Below the pieces are notes generated by a model. That model was not told where the DNA came from. It saw only the letters and a program-made list of their open reading frames with translations, and made no database searches. From positions 37,313,738-37,377,737 of the forward strand of contig NC_021679.1 in assembly GCF_000247815.1 (NCBI RefSeq): DNA of 64,000 nucleotides, read 5' to 3'. Shown here piece by piece: positions 57,471 to 64,000 of this stretch (its first letter is position 1; each line of letters starts with the position of its first letter). The position numbers and the translations under genes were made by a program. This DNA comes from Ficedula albicollis. Lineage: Eukaryota; Chordata; Aves; Passeriformes; Muscicapidae.

Positions 57471-59658
57471 CTGCAGGGAAAACAAACAAAAATCCTCATT
57501 AATTGCTCTTTTCCTCTTCCTGCAGCCACTCAGAAAGCATGGAGAGGCTCTCAGTGACAACCCCCCAGTGATCCATCACCCAGCAAACACTCAGGATGCT
57601 CCCGAGGAGAGGGAAAACGGGGTCAGCCCAAGTTTAAGGCATCAACCAACAAATCCTTGAACTCCAAAAGGCTTTTTCTAAAGCAGATTGAAACCCCTCA
57701 GTTTTGATTTGCCTAGCAGTTAATTTAAAACAAACAGCTCCAAGTGCAAAAAGCATCTTTAGTTGTCACATTGGCAATGTTTAGGAGAAACTCTTGCTTC
57801 AAATTAAAGAACTTGTTGCAGGAAACAGATTTCCTGCAGGGAAAAAATCCCAATCCTGTAGGCAGGCACGCAAGTTATCTGTCACAAAAAGCCTCATTAA
57901 TCTGTAAGCCAATAAAGCTTGCAATAAATGTTTATGTTTAGCCCATAAACCAGATTTTTATCAACAAGATCAAAGCTAATTTAGTAATCTGGGGGAACAG
58001 ATGTAGGTACAGTGCTGCTCTTTGTGCTTGTTTTATTTGCAGGCCTGTGAAGGGGTTTTCTGTTTTCCTTAACAACAGTCATGATGTGAAAAGTTAAAAC
58101 CTGTCCAGAGTTAAAAATCCTAGTTTAATCATCTGGAGAATCTGGTAACAGGTTGGGGGGGAAAAAATCTTTGTTTTTTCTCAGAAGTTGCAGTCACTCA
58201 ACCACTACTAGGTTTGGCCTCAACTGCGCTGAGCTTTGCTTCCTGAGAAAAATACATTTCTTAATTCATTTAAAAGGGCATTTAAACCAATTCAAAATTC
58301 ATTTTCTCACTCATCATACATCCTTATTTCTGTATTTTTTCCATGAAAAATCCTAAAATCCAGCAGACCCTAAAGCACAGCATGGAACACCCAGCAGGAG
58401 GACCCAGTTTCCAGGAGTTTGGGGGTTATCAGCTGATTACCCCACCAATTTCCCAGCTCTCCAGAACTAATTGGCAGCAAGGTCTCTGATTATGAACTGG
58501 ATTAGAGGAATTCCTCAAGTTTTTCCCTGACAGACAGCCCAGGCTGTTGCAGAAGGGAATGCCAGGAATGTTGTTTTTGAAATGAGGAACAGCACACGGG
58601 GAGTGCAGCATTACCAAGGCAGGCAGCAGAAGGTAATTTGGTGGAGGAGAAGGATTTAATTCCAATGCTCATCTCTGTAAATGGTGCCAATGTGACAGAG
58701 AGGCAGCTGTCACCAAAGGCTCTTCACACCCCAGTGCAGCTGAACTCAGCACAAATGACACCTTGGGAACAAATCTGACCTGGAGTTAATCACTGACTGC
58801 AGCTATCAATAAGCATTTTCCACTGCTAATTACACCCCAGGATCTCCTGTCCTGCACCCCAGGGCTGGTTATTCACCCTGCAGCCCCAGGGCTGCCTTAT
58901 TTCTCCTGGACACAACGACCAAGTGCCACCAAGAGCCACCAGGGTGCCACTAAAGCACTGCCACATCCCCCTGAGCTCCAGCAAGCCAGGGCAGGACTCA
59001 GGGAGCCCTTAATGGTTGCTGGCTAGAAAGGAGTCTCAGCACAGCCTCACCCAGAAACTCATTCCTCACACAAATACCTCTGGGCTCACTCAGCAGCTCC
59101 AGGGATCCCTTATATGTCCAGGAGATGTATTTATGTACACACACAGTCCTCACCTCCAGCCCCAGCAGCTGGAGCTGCTTTGTTTGCTTTTCTTTTTTCC
59201 CCCCCACCCTCTGAATTTTTATTTCAGCCGCTGAACTGGAATAAAAGCACTTTTAGCAAGTTTAGGAGGGATATTCCTCAGTTTTTCTCCAGGCAGAACA
59301 AACAGAGCCCATTTCAACTCCTCTCAAGCTGCAGGATCCACAAAAGGAAATTTCCTGCTCTCATTTATAACCAAACCTTTATCCCTGTGCAAATAAAGAG
59401 GGGCTGCAGCCCTCAGTGTGCACTATTCAAGCTGGCATTTCCATGCCTTTGCCCAGAGAAACCCTCAGAAGGCAGGAATGTCAGGAATGAGGCTCACTCA
59501 AGTCTGAACAGACAACTCCAGCACAGCCCAGCCAGGCTGCTCCCTCTTTCTCATGTTCCTTTTGCAGATTTTGAAGCTGTGCCAACCCTCGAAAACAGAA
59601 GGAGAATGTGGAACTGGAGCCATGGTATTTGTGGGGAGAGAAAAAAAAAAGAAAAAAA

Positions 59659-60510
<852 letters not shown>

Positions 60511-62534
60511 AAAAAAAAAAGGCCAATTTGTGTTTGGGATTCTGTTCCTGCAAAATAAAACATTTTTGGCAAGGACAACATGGGTGGTTTTGTAGTTTTA
60601 TCAAGGAGTTGCTGATAAGGGTGTAGTTCATTTTCCTTTGTGCTAGACATTTATTCCAGCTGCAATCCTCCTTTTTGATTTTAAACTTCTAATTTGTTCG
60701 GCAGCTTCAATAATTTCAGCCAAAAATACTTGCAACATTAAGGATGATCTGCTTTTGAAACCTTATGTTTCATGCAGAGTCCAACAGAAATTCAACTTTT
60801 AAACAGAAATAAAACCCCTCCCCAGCAAGATGGTTTGGCCTACAGGGGATAAGTTTAAATTTTAGGTTTAAATATTGCTATCTTAATAAAGCACAAAATG
60901 ACATCATTAGAAGTGGAAGAATATGGAATTTTGGGGGGGTTTAGCACTACTTGAAGGTACCAGGAGGGTTCAAGCTCCACATCCTGAGGCCAGGAGGGCT
61001 CAGTGACAGGCAAGACTTTCCTATTTCCACACCAGCAAGCAGCCACCAGGAATCAGGCTCTGGAGCCTTTTGGAGCCCAGTCAAGTGAAAGAACAACAGA
61101 TGAACAGCAGCATTCTCACTCCCAAAGCCTTGGGCTCAATAATTATCACAGCAAACAGCAAACACTGGCTGCTCCAAGGAGCTCCTTCAGTGCTGATGGT
61201 TTTCCTCCTCAGAAAAAAAAAAATAATAAAAAAAAAAAAAAAAAAGCCCAAAAAACCTGGGGTGGCTGAGGTGCATTTTCACCTCATTTTTTGCAGCTTA
61301 ACTCCAAGCAAAGAGATATCAAAATATTCCCAGTTTTCTGTGTGATCACACCTCCAAATGAAAATTTTGGGAGGTCACTTGGCAATCCCAGGAATCAATT
61401 GCAATTAATCCCCTTGTAAAAGCAATAAGAAAACCCTGCTAAAATGGGCAATCAAAGTCAGAAAATCCCAAAATTCAACAGCCAAGCTGCAAGAAAACTG
61501 GGAGGCAAAGGCACTAAAGGACTTTTTTCCTTTGCAACCCTTACTGCCAGGGAATTTGGGGAATTAGCAACTTGAATTCCTCCAAGTTTCAGCTTTCACC
61601 TGAAAGGTTTCAGCACCAAACTTTCCAATTAATTTCTGTTTCTATACGGACACTGAGTACTTTGTACACAGTCAAAAAAATCCCAGCAAAACTTACTTGA
61701 CTCCAAGGCCCTTCTGGATTTAATTACTTGCTAATCCCCAGCAGTTGTAAGTATTTCTGGCCCTGTTGAGAATTATTTTATTGGAGTAGCCACAGTTCAA
61801 GCAATAAAGAAAACCCACTAAAACACATTTTAGGGAGACACAAGTATGTACACCTAATTAATGGTATTTCTAAGCCAGAGCTGCTGTTGTCCTAGCAAGA
61901 AATATAAATATCAAAGGAGCAAGAAAACCTTGGTAAATGCAGATTAGTTGGTAGATAAAGGCAACTAACACAGATTTTTTTGCTACACAGTGGCCCTGAA
62001 AGTGCAAGACGAAGCTTTAACCTGGAGAAACTTTAAATATTTCACCTCACACAAGAAGCACAGAGCTCCCAAACAGCTCAAGACTGCCACATGTTACCAC
62101 AGAGCAGAGTAATTTATGGTGTAGTGAGATTGCAACCAGACATTCCTGCTTTGAGAGAGGGCTGCTAGTCCCAAACCCCATTGAAATTCAACTTGGCAAG
62201 TGCTTCCCTTAATGCTGTGGCTAATTTAAATCCTTCTAATGACTTGCAGAACTAGACAGCACCAGCAAACATTTGAATAATGAACCTTCCCGTTCCATTC
62301 CACTCTTACTTGTCCCATATTCCTATGGGCAAATCCAAGATGCAACAACAACTCCCCCAGTGAATTAAATTTCTTTTTCTATCAGTTGCATGACAGCTGA
62401 AAGTTCTCTAGTAAAAACACATTGTTATTATTGTTGGTGTATCAAGAATTATAAACCAAAACTGTGGCAGCAGGGCCTGCTCTCACCCTAACACAACTAT
62501 TTTAACCACAGCTTTTCAGATTTTCCCAGTGAGC

Positions 62535-63602
<1,068 letters not shown>

Positions 63603-64000
63603 AGTTGGAAGTGGCAGAACATCCTTCCAAAGGATTCACTGCAAAACCCAATTATCAATTTTAATTCAAGGGACTAATTGGGAAGGCTGCTAAATGCTGC
63701 CAGTTAAAAAAAGAGTTAAGGATGAATACAAAATGCTGATTGAGTCACCTTGGAAGTATCTGCAGCATACTGCAATAAACTCAATTAAACAGCATCTTTT
63801 CCCCCCTCCCAGGAGATATTCAAGCACCACAAAAACTGCAGCCATCACCTCCCCCGTGCTGCAATGATCAGCCATCTTTTCAAGTTAATTAGATTTAGTC
63901 CTGCTTCAAAAATGCCATTCAGACATCTCCTCTAACTCAGCAGAGGACCAGGACAAAGACTTGTAAAAATTAAATTACCAAGACTTTCAGATAAGGCTAA

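Overview
This is a window of vertebrate nuclear DNA, almost certainly from a bird and probably a songbird. The evidence is three spliced coding exons of the Rho-family GTPase gene RND3 (RhoE), many fragments of CR1 LINE elements with their typical 3' ends, LTR-like pieces of an endogenous retrovirus, and heavy simple-sequence content. Nothing prokaryotic is present: no operons, no CRISPR array and no phage genes. Almost all long open reading frames come from tandem repeats or homopolymers and are not genes.

Layout. 1-8 kb is intergenic and holds a 37-bp minisatellite (948-2047), a 529-bp perfect TAA tract (6315-6843) and a 21-bp minisatellite (7286-7840). 8-19 kb has CR1 and LTR-like fragments, an N gap (16444-17228) whose left flank repeats sequence 765 bp upstream, and a 391/444-bp tandem repeat. 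19-24 kb is dominated by two poly-G blocks of 1.4 and 1.7 kb. 24-32 kb holds LTR-like sequence, a degenerate hexamer array with a 240-bp higher-order period (27191-28096) and a 623-bp-period tandem duplication (30066-31207). 32.4-34.1 kb is a chain of GGAAT, GGAAA, CR1-tail-like and CCCTCT repeats ending in poly-G. 34-43 kb is mostly low-repeat intergenic DNA with CR1 scraps. 43.4-47 kb has GAAA and TCCA microsatellites around a CpG-rich block, then a 30-bp minisatellite.

The only gene I can support is RND3 on the minus strand, from about 48.4 kb (3' UTR) past the right edge. Exon 5 (50742-50993), exon 4 (55906-56040) and exon 3 (57361-57470) join in frame and encode residues 81-244 of a 244-residue protein, ending in the CTVM prenylation box. 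Exons 1 and 2 (N-terminus, P-loop, switch I) are not visible and should lie beyond 64000 or inside a poly-G block. Intron 3 uses a GC-AG splice pair. RND3 is a GTPase-deficient, GTP-bound antagonist of RhoA/ROCK signalling; the Ser in place of the catalytic Gln is visible at the start of exon 3.

The most important caution is assembly quality. Seventeen G homopolymers (about 9.4 kb, 15% of the window) all lie on the plus strand with no poly-C counterpart, several with duplicated flanks. An 11-base Illumina-adapter match sits exactly at the seam of a duplicated segment in the RND3 3' region. I did not find a convincing new biological system. The best biological leads are the GC-AG intron, a duplicated splice acceptor in intron 4, two minisatellites whose units each carry an inverted repeat, and two palindromic transcription-factor-like sites.
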